In this document: positions 8,549-16,409 of the stretch, in pieces | How the letters are laid out: every line of letters starts with the position of its first letter | Position numbering within the stretch: the stretch's first letter is position 1 | Source of the DNA: Eubacteriales bacterium | GTDB lineage: Bacteria > Bacillota > Clostridia > Oscillospirales > Oscillospiraceae | Assembly (NCBI GenBank): GCA_030531505.1 | Contig: JAUNNH010000002.1 | Coordinates: 55,964 to 119,963 of the forward strand | DNA length: 64,000 nucleotides | Direction: 5' to 3' | Notes under the pieces: model-generated | Seen by the model: only the letters and a program-made list of their open reading frames with translations | What the model was told of the DNA's origin: nothing | Databases searched by the model: none | Made by a program: the position numbers and the translations under genes

Positions 8549-10356
8549 ACCGCCGCCTCCCCCGACTGGATGCGGCAGATCTGTTCATAGATGCCGCCGC
8601 CGTTTTTGAGCTGCTCATGGCTGCCCTGCTCGACGATCCGGCCGTTCTCGAGCACGAGGATCTGATCGGCCTTGGAGAGGGTCGTGATGCGGTGGGAGAT
8701 GAGCAGGATCGAGGCGCTCCCGAAGCGCGCTTCGAGCGCCGCGCGGATCTTCGCGTCGGTCTCGGTGTCGACGGCGGAGAGCGAGTCGTCGAAGATCAGG
8801 ATGGGCGTATCCTGCGTGAGTGTGCGCGCGATGGCCGCGCGCTGCTTCTGGCCGCCGGAGAGCGTGACGCCCCGCTCGCCCACGAAGGTGTCGTAGCCCT
8901 TGGCGAAGCTCAGCACGGTCTCGTCTAAGCAGGCGGCCCGCGCCGCCTCGCGGATGCGCTCGAGGTCGAGCGCGGGCTGGGTGATGCCGATGTTCTCCGC
9001 GATGGTGCGCGAGAAGAGATAGGGCTCCTGCAGCACCATGCCGATGTGCTCGCGCAGATGGCGCGTCTCGATATCGCGGATGTCGACGCCGCCGATCGTG
9101 ATGCGCCCGCCGTTCTCCGGCAGGGCATAGAGCTTGTCGAGCAGGAGCATCATCGTGGACTTGCCGCTGCCCGTGCCGCCGAGAATGCCGAGCGTGGTCC
9201 CGGCCTTCATTGTAAAGCTGATGTCATGCAGCACCTCGGGCCCGTTCTCATAGGCGAAGCTCACATGCTCGAAGACGATGTCGCCGCCCATGTCCGCGCG
9301 CAGGCCGCGCCCGGTCTCCTTCTCCTCCTCGGCCTGCATGATGGCCGCGATGCGGTCGATGGAGACCCCGGCCTTGCTCATCTCGGCGATCATGCGCCCG
9401 AGCATGCGCACCGGCCAGGTCAGCATGGCGGCGTAGGAGAGGAAGGCGATGAACGCGCCCGCCGTCAGCCGCCCGCGCAGGCAGAAGGCCGAGCCGAAGA
9501 CCACGATCAGCAGGATCTGCGTCCCGCTGAGCACATCCGCGGTGCTCCAGTACTGGCTCATCGGTCGGGCGAGCTTCAGCCAGAGCCCGGTGTAGTAGCG
9601 GTTCTGCTGGAAGAAGCGGTCGCGCTCCTGCCGCTCGCGCCCGAAGGCGCGCACGACGCGCACGCCTGTGAGGTTTTCCTGCGCGATGGAGGAGAGCTTG
9701 CCCTCGTTCTCGTCACAGGCGAGGAAGGCGTCCCCGATCTTCCGGTGGAAGCGGAAGGAGTAGAAGAGGATGACCGGCACGGGGGCGAGCGCGATGAGCG
9801 TGAGCAGCCCGTCCATCCGGGCCATGAATACAAGCGCCAGCACGAGCAGGACCACGATGCGGAAGATCGAGGTCATCTGCTCGGAGATGAAGCCCTTGAG
9901 CGTATCGATGTCGGAGGTGCAGCGCTGGATGATGTCGCCGGTGTGGTGGCGCATGTGCCAGGCGAAGGGGAGGCGCTCGATGTGCAGGAAGAGCGTGTCG
10001 CGCATGGTCTTGGTCAGACGCTCGGCGGCGGCGGTGTTGCTGACGCGAAAGGCGTAGAGCGTCAGCACCCGCATGAGCGCGACGCCCAGCAGCACGAGCG
10101 CGAGCACCCCGATGTGAGCGCGCAGATAGTCGAGCCCCCCGAGGCGCGCGGCGAAGCGCGCCATCAGCGGGCTGAGCCCGGTCTCCTTCCCGCCGAGGAC
10201 GTTGTCGACCGCGAGGCGCACGATCTGCGGGGAGAGCATGTCGGCGAGCGCGGAGAGCGCCGCCGCGGTCATGCTCAGCAGAAAGAGTGCGCGGCTGCCG
10301 TCGAGAAAACGCCAGAGAAGCCGGCGGCTGTAGGTTTTGGAGGGTGTTTCGTTCAT
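8545..10356 (-). CDS. ABC exporter half-transporter, subunit with degenerate Walker B
   Basis: The 603-residue partner of the preceding half-transporter. The ATG at 10356 has GAAGGA upstream and begins MNETPSK; an open frame continues about 40 codons further out but lacks export-protein features there. Walker A (GGTGSGKST) is near residue 395 and the signature LSGGQKQR is consensus. Walker B reads IFDDSLSAVD, with Asp in place of the catalytic Glu. Together with the LSTGEKQ loop of the partner, this makes one non-hydrolysing site, the known arrangement of heterodimeric exporters such as TM287/288. Confidence 0.9.
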   Translation of the reverse strand: MNETPSKTYSRRLLWRFLDGSRALFLLSMTAAALSALADMLSPQIVRLAVDNVLGGKETGLSPLMARFAARLGGLDYLRAHIGVLALVLLGVALMRVLTLYAFRVSNTAAAERLTKTMRDTLFLHIERLPFAWHMRHHTGDIIQRCTSDIDTLKGFISEQMTSIFRIVVLLVLALVFMARMDGLLTLIALAPVPVILFYSFRFHRKIGDAFLACDENEGKLSSIAQENLTGVRVVRAFGRERQERDRFFQQNRYYTGLWLKLARPMSQYWSTADVLSGTQILLIVVFGSAFCLRGRLTAGAFIAFLSYAAMLTWPVRMLGRMIAEMSKAGVSIDRIAAIMQAEEEKETGRGLRADMGGDIVFEHVSFAYENGPEVLHDISFTMKAGTTLGILGGTGSGKSTMMLLLDKLYALPENGGRITIGGVDIRDIETRHLREHIGMVLQEPYLFSRTIAENIGITQPALDLERIREAARAACLDETVLSFAKGYDTFVGERGVTLSGGQKQRAAIARTLTQDTPILIFDDSLSAVDTETDAKIRAALEARFGSASILLISHRITTLSKADQILVLENGRIVEQGSHEQLKNGGGIYEQICRIQSGEAAV

Positions 10357-10389
10357 AATGCGTTCCTTCGGAATGGGATAAGTATAAGT

Positions 10390-10418
10390 AGTATACCATA
10401 CGGGACCGGGCTTGAAAA
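10390..10418 (-). promoter_or_regulatory. Candidate promoter of the ABC exporter operon
   Basis: On the minus strand a TATACT -10 box (10390-10395) is preceded by TGG, an extended -10. The -35 (TTTTCA, 17 bases away) is weak. Confidence 0.4.
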
Positions 10419-10514
10419 GAGCCCGGCGGTTGCATGGCGGCTCCGACGCCGCCGGAGCGGGACCGCCGTGATTATTCACAAAAAAAGGAAGCGCTTTTAG
10501 GTGAAAATGGACGC

Positions 10515-10547
10515 TTGACGGTTTAGGAAATCGGTTTATAATTATAT
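10515..10547 (+). promoter_or_regulatory. TRAP operon promoter with overlapping palindromic operator
   Basis: TTGACG (10515-10520), a 16-base spacer and TATAAT (10537-10542) make a near-consensus SigA promoter. The -10 box lies inside the palindrome TTATAATTATAT (10536-10547). The same palindrome, also on the -10, occurs at both promoters of the divergent GntR/oxoacid dehydrogenase region, so this is the likely binding site of that GntR regulator. Confidence 0.75.
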
Positions 10548-10553
10548 AACAGA

Positions 10554-10575
10554 AGAAATTGAAGCATCAATTTCT
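10554..10575 (+). other. Leader dyad of the TRAP operon
   Basis: Perfect 9-base arms AGAAATTGA and TCAATTTCT flank AGCA just downstream of the predicted transcript start. It could be a second operator or a 5' mRNA hairpin. It is not found at the other promoters of the cluster. Confidence 0.45.
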
Positions 10576-10607
10576 GGGTTCTATGTAAAATTTTAAGGAG
10601 GAACAAC

Positions 10608-11609
10608 ATGAAAAAGCTGATCGCTCTGCTCCTGTGCCTGGTCATGGTCTTCGCGCTGGCCAGCGTGGGAAGCCCCCTTGCTCTCGCGGCCGACAAGCCT
10701 GTGAAGCTGATTGCCTACTGCCCCGGCGCCGGCGTCCCCTTCCAGACGGTCGAGAAGTTTGCTGAGATCGTCAACGCCGCCGACTGCGGTGTCGAGGTCG
10801 AAGTGCACGAGAACGGCACCCTCGGCAACGACGCCGAGGCCATCGAGTCCACCCGTATGGGCACCATCGACGTGATCTGCGCCGGCACCTCCGGCTTCAC
10901 CGCCTTCTATGAGCCCGCCAAGATCCTCGACCTGCCCTTCCTCTTCAGCGACGCCGAGCAGGCCTGCGACATCATGAACGGCCCCGTGGGCGAAGAGATC
11001 TTTGCCGGCTTCGGTGAGTTCGGCCTGACCTACCTGGGCGAGGGCGACAACGGCATGCGCCATATCTCCACCACCAACCGTCCCATCCACACCGCGGCCG
11101 ACGTCGAGGGCCTGAAGATCCGTGTCCCGACCAGCCAGCTGTATCTGGACGTGTGGGAAGCCCTGGGCGCCACCCCCGTGGCCCTGGCTCTGCCTGAGCT
11201 GGCTCTGGCCCTCTCCAACGGCACCGCCGAGGCGCAGGACAACGCCACCTACCACCTGGTTGCCAACGCCACCTACGACAACATCAAGTACTTCTCCTAC
11301 ATCAACTACATGTGGATGGGCACCACCATCGCCATGAATTCCAAGTCCTGGGACAAGCTCTCCGCCGAGCAGCAGGAGATCGTCAAGGCCGCCGGTTATG
11401 AGGCCGGCCGCTACGGCTTCGAGCTGATCAAGGAGGCCAACCTCGAGGGCGAGGCCACCCTGCGTGAAGCCGGCGTCGAGTTCGACACCGAGCCCGATGT
11501 GCAGTCCTTCAAGGACAAGCTCGACATTCCCGCCTACTATGACCGCTACGAGGAGGAGACCTGGTTCAACCGCGATCTCCTGAACGCCATCCTCGAGGCC
11601 ATCGGCTGA
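10608..11609 (+). CDS. TRAP transporter substrate-binding protein, DctP family
   Basis: A 333-residue exported solute receptor of a tripartite ATP-independent transporter, which takes up organic or sugar acids with sodium. A signal peptide covers residues 1-28 and ends in an ALA site, again with no lipobox cysteine after the hydrophobic core. Family features include TIDVICAGTSGFTAFY, LPFLFSD near 105, and IRVPTSQLYLDVWEALGATP, where the Arg that binds the ligand carboxylate is expected (IRV). GGAGGAAC precedes the start. The two membrane subunits follow. The ligand is probably a carboxylate that feeds the enzymes encoded downstream. Confidence 0.92.
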   Translation: MKKLIALLLCLVMVFALASVGSPLALAADKPVKLIAYCPGAGVPFQTVEKFAEIVNAADCGVEVEVHENGTLGNDAEAIESTRMGTIDVICAGTSGFTAFYEPAKILDLPFLFSDAEQACDIMNGPVGEEIFAGFGEFGLTYLGEGDNGMRHISTTNRPIHTAADVEGLKIRVPTSQLYLDVWEALGATPVALALPELALALSNGTAEAQDNATYHLVANATYDNIKYFSYINYMWMGTTIAMNSKSWDKLSAEQQEIVKAAGYEAGRYGFELIKEANLEGEATLREAGVEFDTEPDVQSFKDKLDIPAYYDRYEEETWFNRDLLNAILEAIG

Positions 11610-11660
11610 TTCCGGCATCGTTTCACACGATCCTGAACCTATCGAATACGGTCACAAAGC

Positions 11661-11694
11661 CAGTTGCATAGGTCAATCCTGACCTATGCAACTG
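11661..11694 (+). other. Intercistronic stem-loop between dctP- and dctQ-type genes
   Basis: Perfect 15-base arms (11661-11675 and 11680-11694) with an ATCC loop, followed by TTGTT. It lies between the receptor gene and the small permease gene, the same position as hairpins in the two ABC importers of this window. Confidence 0.65.
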
Positions 11695-11713
11695 TTGTTA
11701 AAGGGGTGTGTTA

Positions 11714-12226
11714 ATGAGTCTTTACAAGAAAATCACGGATATCATCGCCAAGATCGCGGCGTGGATCGCGATGCTGGCCGTGATCGTGATCGTCTTCTTC
11801 ATCGTCTCGGAGCTGATCCGCCGCAACATTTTCAACAAGTCCTTCCGCCCCACGATCGAAATCTGCGGGATCTCCTTCCTCTGGATGGCCTTCATGGGCA
11901 TCATCCCGCTCTATAACGAGAACGGGCTGATGCGCCTGGACTTCCTGATTTCCCGCACCAGGGGGATACTCTTTGAGATCCTCTATCTCATCAACAAGAT
12001 CTTCTCCTTCGGCCTCGGGATCATCATGGTCGTGGCCTACAACTACCAGTACCCCTATGTCAGCACCCGCTTCTATTCCACCTTCGCCGCGAAGGTGCCC
12101 TACACGGTGCAGTACATCCCCATGGCCATCGCCGGCGCCTTCATCGCCGTCAAGGCCCTGTGGGAGATCATCGACTGGTTCATCCGTGTGGTCGGAAAGA
12201 AGGGGAGAGAGGAGGCAGGCGCATGA
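11714..12226 (+). CDS. TRAP transporter small permease, DctQ family
   Basis: A 170-residue protein with four membrane helices, the small membrane subunit of the TRAP transporter. The ATG at 11714 is favoured because AAAGGGG lies about 9 bases upstream. The conserved block ISFLWMAFMGIIPLYNENGLMRLDFL is typical of DctQ. Its stop overlaps the start of the large permease (ATGA). Confidence 0.9.
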   Translation: MSLYKKITDIIAKIAAWIAMLAVIVIVFFIVSELIRRNIFNKSFRPTIEICGISFLWMAFMGIIPLYNENGLMRLDFLISRTRGILFEILYLINKIFSFGLGIIMVVAYNYQYPYVSTRFYSTFAAKVPYTVQYIPMAIAGAFIAVKALWEIIDWFIRVVGKKGREEAGA

Positions 12227-13491
12227 TCGTCTTTCTTATCGGCTTTGTGGTCCTGCTGGTGATCGGTGTGCCGATCAGCATCTCCATCGGCGCCTCGGCG
12301 GTCCTCGGCTGCCTGTCGCTGGGCTACCCGATGGTCGTCATCGGCCAGAAGATGGTCAGCGGCATTGACTCCTTCCTGCTGATCGCCATCCCGCTCTTCA
12401 TCTTCGCCGGCAACCTTATGAACGCCGGCAGCATCACCAAAAAGATCTTCAACACCGCGCGTGAGCTGGTCGGCTGGATCCCCGGCGGCCTCGGGCACGC
12501 GAACGTCATCGCGAGCGTCATCTTCGCCGGCATGTCCGGCTCCGCCGTCGCGGACGCGGGCGGCCTCGGCGCGATCGAGATGGAGGCCATGAAGACCAAC
12601 GGCTACGACGAGGACTTCGCCGGCGCCGTGACGGCCGCCTCCTCGGTCATCGGGCCGATCTTCCCGCCCTCCATCCCGCTCATCATCTACGGCAGCGTCG
12701 CGAGCGTCAGCGTCAGCAAGCTCTTCATGGGCGGCATCGTCCCGGCGGTCATCATGGCCGTGCTGCTGATGATCATGGTGTACTACTTCGCTATCCGCCG
12801 CAAGTACGAGCGCCACCGCTTCAGCGGCAAGGCGCTCTGGCGTGAGTTCCGGGGCTCCCTGCTCGCGCTGGTGACGCCGCTCATCATCCTCTCCGGCTTT
12901 ACCGAGGGCTGGTTCACCCCGACCGAGGCCTCCAGCGTCGCCGTGATCTACGCGCTGATCGTCTCCGTCTTCGCCTACCGCTCCATGACCTGGAAGCAGT
13001 TCCTCAAGTGCCTGAAGGATTCGGCCCTCTCCTCGGCCAACACCCTCTTCATCATCGGCAGCTCCACGCTCTTCACCTACGTGATGGCCATGGAGGGCAT
13101 CTCCAACAAGATGGCCGGTGCGATCCTCGCCATGAGCAGCTCGCCCGTTATGATCCTGCTGATCCTGAACGTGATGCTGCTGATCCTCGGCATGTTCATG
13201 GAGCCGGGCGCCATCCTAATGCTGATGCTGCCCGTGCTGCTGCCCATTGCCCAGAAGCTGGGGCTCGACCTCGTGCACTTCGGCGTGATGCTGGTGCTGA
13301 ACCTGATGATCGGCCAGGTGACGCCGCCCTTCGGCGTCTGCCTCTTCGTTATCTCCGACGTGAACAAGATCAAGCTCGAGAAGCTCTACAAGGCGATCCT
13401 GCCCTGGTGCATCCCGCTGATCCTCACCCTGATCCTCGTCACCTATCTCCCCGGCGTGGTGACCTGGCTCCCCGGCGTCCTGCTGGGTTAG
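12223..13491 (+). CDS. TRAP transporter large permease, DctM family
   Basis: A 422-residue membrane protein with about twelve helices that forms the sodium-coupled transport channel. Diagnostic segments are IPLFIFAGNLMNAG, GMSGSAVADAGGLG, TAASSVIGPIFPPSIPLIIYG and GQVTPPFGVCLF. The start at 12223 overlaps the small-permease stop by four bases and has GAGGAGG in front. A strong terminator follows, so the transporter is a three-gene unit. Confidence 0.95.
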   Translation: MIVFLIGFVVLLVIGVPISISIGASAVLGCLSLGYPMVVIGQKMVSGIDSFLLIAIPLFIFAGNLMNAGSITKKIFNTARELVGWIPGGLGHANVIASVIFAGMSGSAVADAGGLGAIEMEAMKTNGYDEDFAGAVTAASSVIGPIFPPSIPLIIYGSVASVSVSKLFMGGIVPAVIMAVLLMIMVYYFAIRRKYERHRFSGKALWREFRGSLLALVTPLIILSGFTEGWFTPTEASSVAVIYALIVSVFAYRSMTWKQFLKCLKDSALSSANTLFIIGSSTLFTYVMAMEGISNKMAGAILAMSSSPVMILLILNVMLLILGMFMEPGAILMLMLPVLLPIAQKLGLDLVHFGVMLVLNLMIGQVTPPFGVCLFVISDVNKIKLEKLYKAILPWCIPLILTLILVTYLPGVVTWLPGVLLG

Positions 13492-13507
13492 GATCCGTAC
13501 ATACAGC

Positions 13508-13537
13508 AAAAAGCTCCGACTCTGTCGGAGCTTTTTT
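13508..13537. terminator. Terminator between the TRAP operon and the convergent GntR gene
   Basis: AAGCTCCGAC pairs with GTCGGAGCTT around a 4-base loop, with A5 before and T6 after, so it can serve both strands. Confidence 0.9.
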
Positions 13538-13540
13538 GTT

Positions 13541-14230
13541 TCAGGTTTCGTCCGGACTGCCGCGCAGCAGGTCCTCCGGTGTGAGGAGGCGGCCGTGGAA
13601 ATCGGAGCCGAAGGAGGAGGTGGAGTGCGCCTGGATGACGCGCAGCGCCCCCGGGATGTCCTGCGCCTCAAAGCGCTCGACGAGCTCGAGATGCTGGCGC
13701 AGCCCGTCGGCGAGCATTCGGGGCTCCGTGATGTGCAGCGCCTGCCAGAGCCGCACCAGCAGCCCGAGCCGCTCCTGCAGGTCGCAGAGCAGGGCGTTGC
13801 CGCTCAGCGCGTAGACGGCGCGGTGGAACTGGGCGTCGATCTCATGCCGCCGCGTAAGGTCACCGGCCTCATTCGCGGCGATGCAGTCCAGAGCCAGGCG
13901 GCGCAGCCGGTCGAGATCCTCCTTGCTCGCGCGGTAGACCGCGAGCGGGATGGCGAGCTGGTCGTGCTGCCAGCGGACGAAGGCGAGCTCCTGGATCTTC
14001 TTGTCGTCCATCTCCACAACGGTGGAGGCGCGGTTGGGCTCAATGTGGATCAGCCCCTCCCAGGCGAGCCGCCGGATCGCTTCGCGCACGAGGGGGCGGC
14101 TCACCCCGAACTCCTCCGCGAGCTTCTGCTCCGGGAGTTTCTCGCCGGGAGCGAATTCCAGACGGAAGATCTTGTCGCGGATCTGTGTGTAGATCCGCTC
14201 CTTCAGCCCGAGATCCTCGATCTTGGACAT
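13541..14230 (-). CDS. GntR family transcriptional regulator, FadR/FCD subfamily
   Basis: A 229-residue DNA-binding regulator. Residues 1-70 form the GntR winged helix (LPEQKLAEEFGVSRPLVREAIRRLAWEGLI). The rest is an all-helical FCD effector domain with the metal/ligand-binding pattern, including HEIDAQFHRAVY near 135. FCD regulators usually sense organic acids. It is divergent from the oxoacid dehydrogenase genes and convergent with the TRAP operon. Four palindromes lie in its upstream region and a fifth at the TRAP promoter; it is the obvious candidate to bind them and to control itself. Confidence 0.92.
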   Translation of the reverse strand: MSKIEDLGLKERIYTQIRDKIFRLEFAPGEKLPEQKLAEEFGVSRPLVREAIRRLAWEGLIHIEPNRASTVVEMDDKKIQELAFVRWQHDQLAIPLAVYRASKEDLDRLRRLALDCIAANEAGDLTRRHEIDAQFHRAVYALSGNALLCDLQERLGLLVRLWQALHITEPRMLADGLRQHLELVERFEAQDIPGALRVIQAHSTSSFGSDFHGRLLTPEDLLRGSPDET

Positions 14231-14266
14231 GTGATCGCCTTCCTTCCCTCAACCTTTTTTATTATA

Positions 14267-14318
14267 TTATAATTATAAAAGATATTATAATTATAAAAGA
14301 GTTTTGGGAGAATTACAA
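14267..14318 (-). promoter_or_regulatory. GntR gene promoter with two TTATAATTATAA operators
   Basis: On the minus strand TTGTAA (14313-14318), a 17-base spacer and TATAAT (within 14290-14295) form the promoter. Two perfect 12-base palindromes TTATAATTATAA lie at 14267-14278 and 14285-14296, spaced 18 bases apart; the second overlaps the -10 box. This implies autorepression. Confidence 0.7.
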
Positions 14319-14353
14319 TAAAAACCTCCCGCAGAATTGTGCAGTTTCGGGAA

Positions 14354-14405
14354 TTGACAGGACTGCCGCCGAGCTTATAATTATATTAGAGAATTATAAT
14401 TATAA
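14354..14405 (+). promoter_or_regulatory. Oxoacid dehydrogenase operon promoter with two palindromic operators
   Basis: TTGACA (14354-14359), a 16-base spacer and TATAAT (14376-14381) match the TRAP promoter layout. The palindrome TTATAATTATAT (14375-14385/6) covers the -10 box, and a second, perfect TTATAATTATAA (14394-14405) follows 19 bases later over the transcript start. Confidence 0.75.
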
Positions 14406-14442
14406 ACCGCGGCTCCGGCCGCGCGGAAAGGAGAGAGACAGC

Positions 14443-15402
14443 GTGGGACTGGAAAAGGACGGGGCGCTCGCGCGGCGTCTGTACGCCGATATGGTCAGGA
14501 TCCGGCGCTTCGAGGAAGAGGTCTTTGAGTTCTACAAGTGCGGCCTGATGCCGGGCCTGGCCCACCTCTACATCGGGGAGGAGGCCGTGGCGGCCGGGGC
14601 CTGCGCCGCGATCCGCCCGGACGACTATCTCAGCAGCACGCACCGCGGCCACGGCCACCTGGTGGCGCGCGGCGCGGACACGAAGAAGATGATGGCGGAG
14701 ATCCTCGGCCGGCGCGACGGCTACTGCCGCGGCAAGGGCGGCTCGATGCACATCATGGACATGAGCCTCGGCATCCTCGGCGCCAACGGCATCGTCGGCG
14801 GCGGCATCCCCATCGCCACCGGCGCAGGCTACAGCTGCAAGTACCGCGGCACGGACCAGGTGGTGCTCTGCTTCTTCGGCGACGGCGCCTCGAACGAGGG
14901 CACCTTCCACGAGAGCATCAACATGGCCGCGGCCTGGGATCTGCCGGTCGTTTACATCATCGAGAACAACCACTACGGGATCACGGTCAACATCGACCGC
15001 GTCACGAAGGAGCACGATCTCGCCCGCCGCGCGATCGGCTACGGGATCGAGGGCTATACCATCGACGGAAACGACGCGGAGCTGGTGTATGAGACGGTGA
15101 GCAAAGCCGTCGCGCACGCGCGTGCGGGCAAGGGCCCCACGCTGATCGAGTGCAAGACCTACCGCCAGCATGGGCACAACGGCAACGACAACGGCGCCTA
15201 CCGCGCGCCGGGCGAACTGGAATACTGGAAGAGCCGCGACCCGATCAAGCTCTTCGAGGAGAAGGGCTGTCTCTCCGAGAGCGTGCGGGAGGAGCTGCGC
15301 GCCGCGGCGGAGGAGGAGATCCGGGAGGCCTGTGAATTCGCGCAGGCGAGCCCCTATCCCGGCCCGGAAGAGCTGATGCAGGGCATCTTCTACGAGGCGT
15401 AA
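14443..15402 (+). CDS. 2-oxoacid (pyruvate/acetoin) dehydrogenase complex E1 alpha subunit
   Basis: A 319-residue thiamine diphosphate enzyme subunit that, with E1 beta, decarboxylates a 2-oxoacid or acetoin-like substrate. The thiamine-binding motif starts at GDG (146-148) and ends at NN (175-176). The STHRGHGH block near 65 and the regulatory-loop pattern YRQHGHNGND are present. The GTG start at 14443 has GAAAGGAGAG just upstream. E1 beta and E2 follow closely. It most resembles the AcoA/PdhA group; substrate identity is not established. Confidence 0.9.
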   Translation: MGLEKDGALARRLYADMVRIRRFEEEVFEFYKCGLMPGLAHLYIGEEAVAAGACAAIRPDDYLSSTHRGHGHLVARGADTKKMMAEILGRRDGYCRGKGGSMHIMDMSLGILGANGIVGGGIPIATGAGYSCKYRGTDQVVLCFFGDGASNEGTFHESINMAAAWDLPVVYIIENNHYGITVNIDRVTKEHDLARRAIGYGIEGYTIDGNDAELVYETVSKAVAHARAGKGPTLIECKTYRQHGHNGNDNGAYRAPGELEYWKSRDPIKLFEEKGCLSESVREELRAAAEEEIREACEFAQASPYPGPEELMQGIFYEA

Positions 15403-15415
15403 GGAGGCGAGGACG

Positions 15416-16396
15416 ATGCGAAAGATCTATTACCGCGACGCGATCCGCGAGGCGCTGGACGAGGAGATGGCCCGTGATCCGATGGTCATGCTCATCGGGG
15501 AGGATATGGGCCCCAACGGCGGCACCTGGAAGGAGAACCGGGGCCTCTGGGAGAAGTACGGCGACCTGCGGCTGAAGGATTCGCCGATCAGCGAATCCGG
15601 CTTTGTGGGCATGTGCGTCGGCATGGCCCTGACCGGCATGCGCCCGATCGCGAAGGTCATGTTCTCCGACTTCATGCTGGTGGCGATGGACCAGATCGCG
15701 AACCAGATGGCGAAGATCACCTATATGTCCGGCGGGCAGAAGCCCGTCCCGATGGTGCTGCGCACGACGATCGGCCTCGGCCGCGCGAGTGCCGCCCAGC
15801 ACTCCCAGAACCTCAACGCGATCATCGCCCACTTCCCGGGCCTGAAGATCGCCGTCCCCTCGGACGCCTATACGGCCAAGGGCCTTCTGAAGACTGCCAT
15901 CCGCGACAACGACCCCGTCGTCGTGGTGGAGCACCGGCTGCACTACGGCCAGGAGTTCGAGGTGCCGGACGACGCCGATGAGAATCTGCTGCTGCCCCTC
16001 GGCAAGGCGGCTGTGCTGCACGAGGGCGGCGACCTCACGGTCGTCACCTGCTCGGCCATGGTGGCCAAGTGCGTCCGCGTGGCGCGTGAGCTGGAGAAGG
16101 AGGGCGTCGGCGTCGAGGTGATCGACCTGCGCACGATCAAGCCCCTCGACCGCGAGACGATCATCCGCTCGGTCAAAAAGACCGGGAAGCTGCTGCTGGT
16201 GGACGAGGGCTATACGAGCTTCGGCATTACGGCGGAGATCGGCTTTTCGATCATGCAGGACGTGTTCTACGATCTCGAGGCGCCGATGATGCGCCTGTGC
16301 GCACCGGACGTGCCGGTGCCCTTCAGCCCGGCGCTGGAGAAGCTGATCGTCCCCAACGAGAGCACGATCCTCGAGGCGATCCGGAAGATGCTGTAA
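15416..16396 (+). CDS. 2-oxoacid (pyruvate/acetoin) dehydrogenase complex E1 beta subunit
   Basis: The 326-residue partner of E1 alpha, of the transketolase-like family. It has IGEDMGPNGGTWKENRGL near the start, the block DSPISESGFVGMCVGMAL, and the C-terminal transketolase domain with VIDLRTIKPLDRETI and LLLVDEGY. It starts 13 bases after the E1 alpha stop with AAGGAGG in between. It provides the second half of the thiamine site. Confidence 0.93.
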   Translation: MRKIYYRDAIREALDEEMARDPMVMLIGEDMGPNGGTWKENRGLWEKYGDLRLKDSPISESGFVGMCVGMALTGMRPIAKVMFSDFMLVAMDQIANQMAKITYMSGGQKPVPMVLRTTIGLGRASAAQHSQNLNAIIAHFPGLKIAVPSDAYTAKGLLKTAIRDNDPVVVVEHRLHYGQEFEVPDDADENLLLPLGKAAVLHEGGDLTVVTCSAMVAKCVRVARELEKEGVGVEVIDLRTIKPLDRETIIRSVKKTGKLLLVDEGYTSFGITAEIGFSIMQDVFYDLEAPMMRLCAPDVPVPFSPALEKLIVPNESTILEAIRKML

Positions 16397-16409
16397 AGGA
16401 GCGAGAGAG

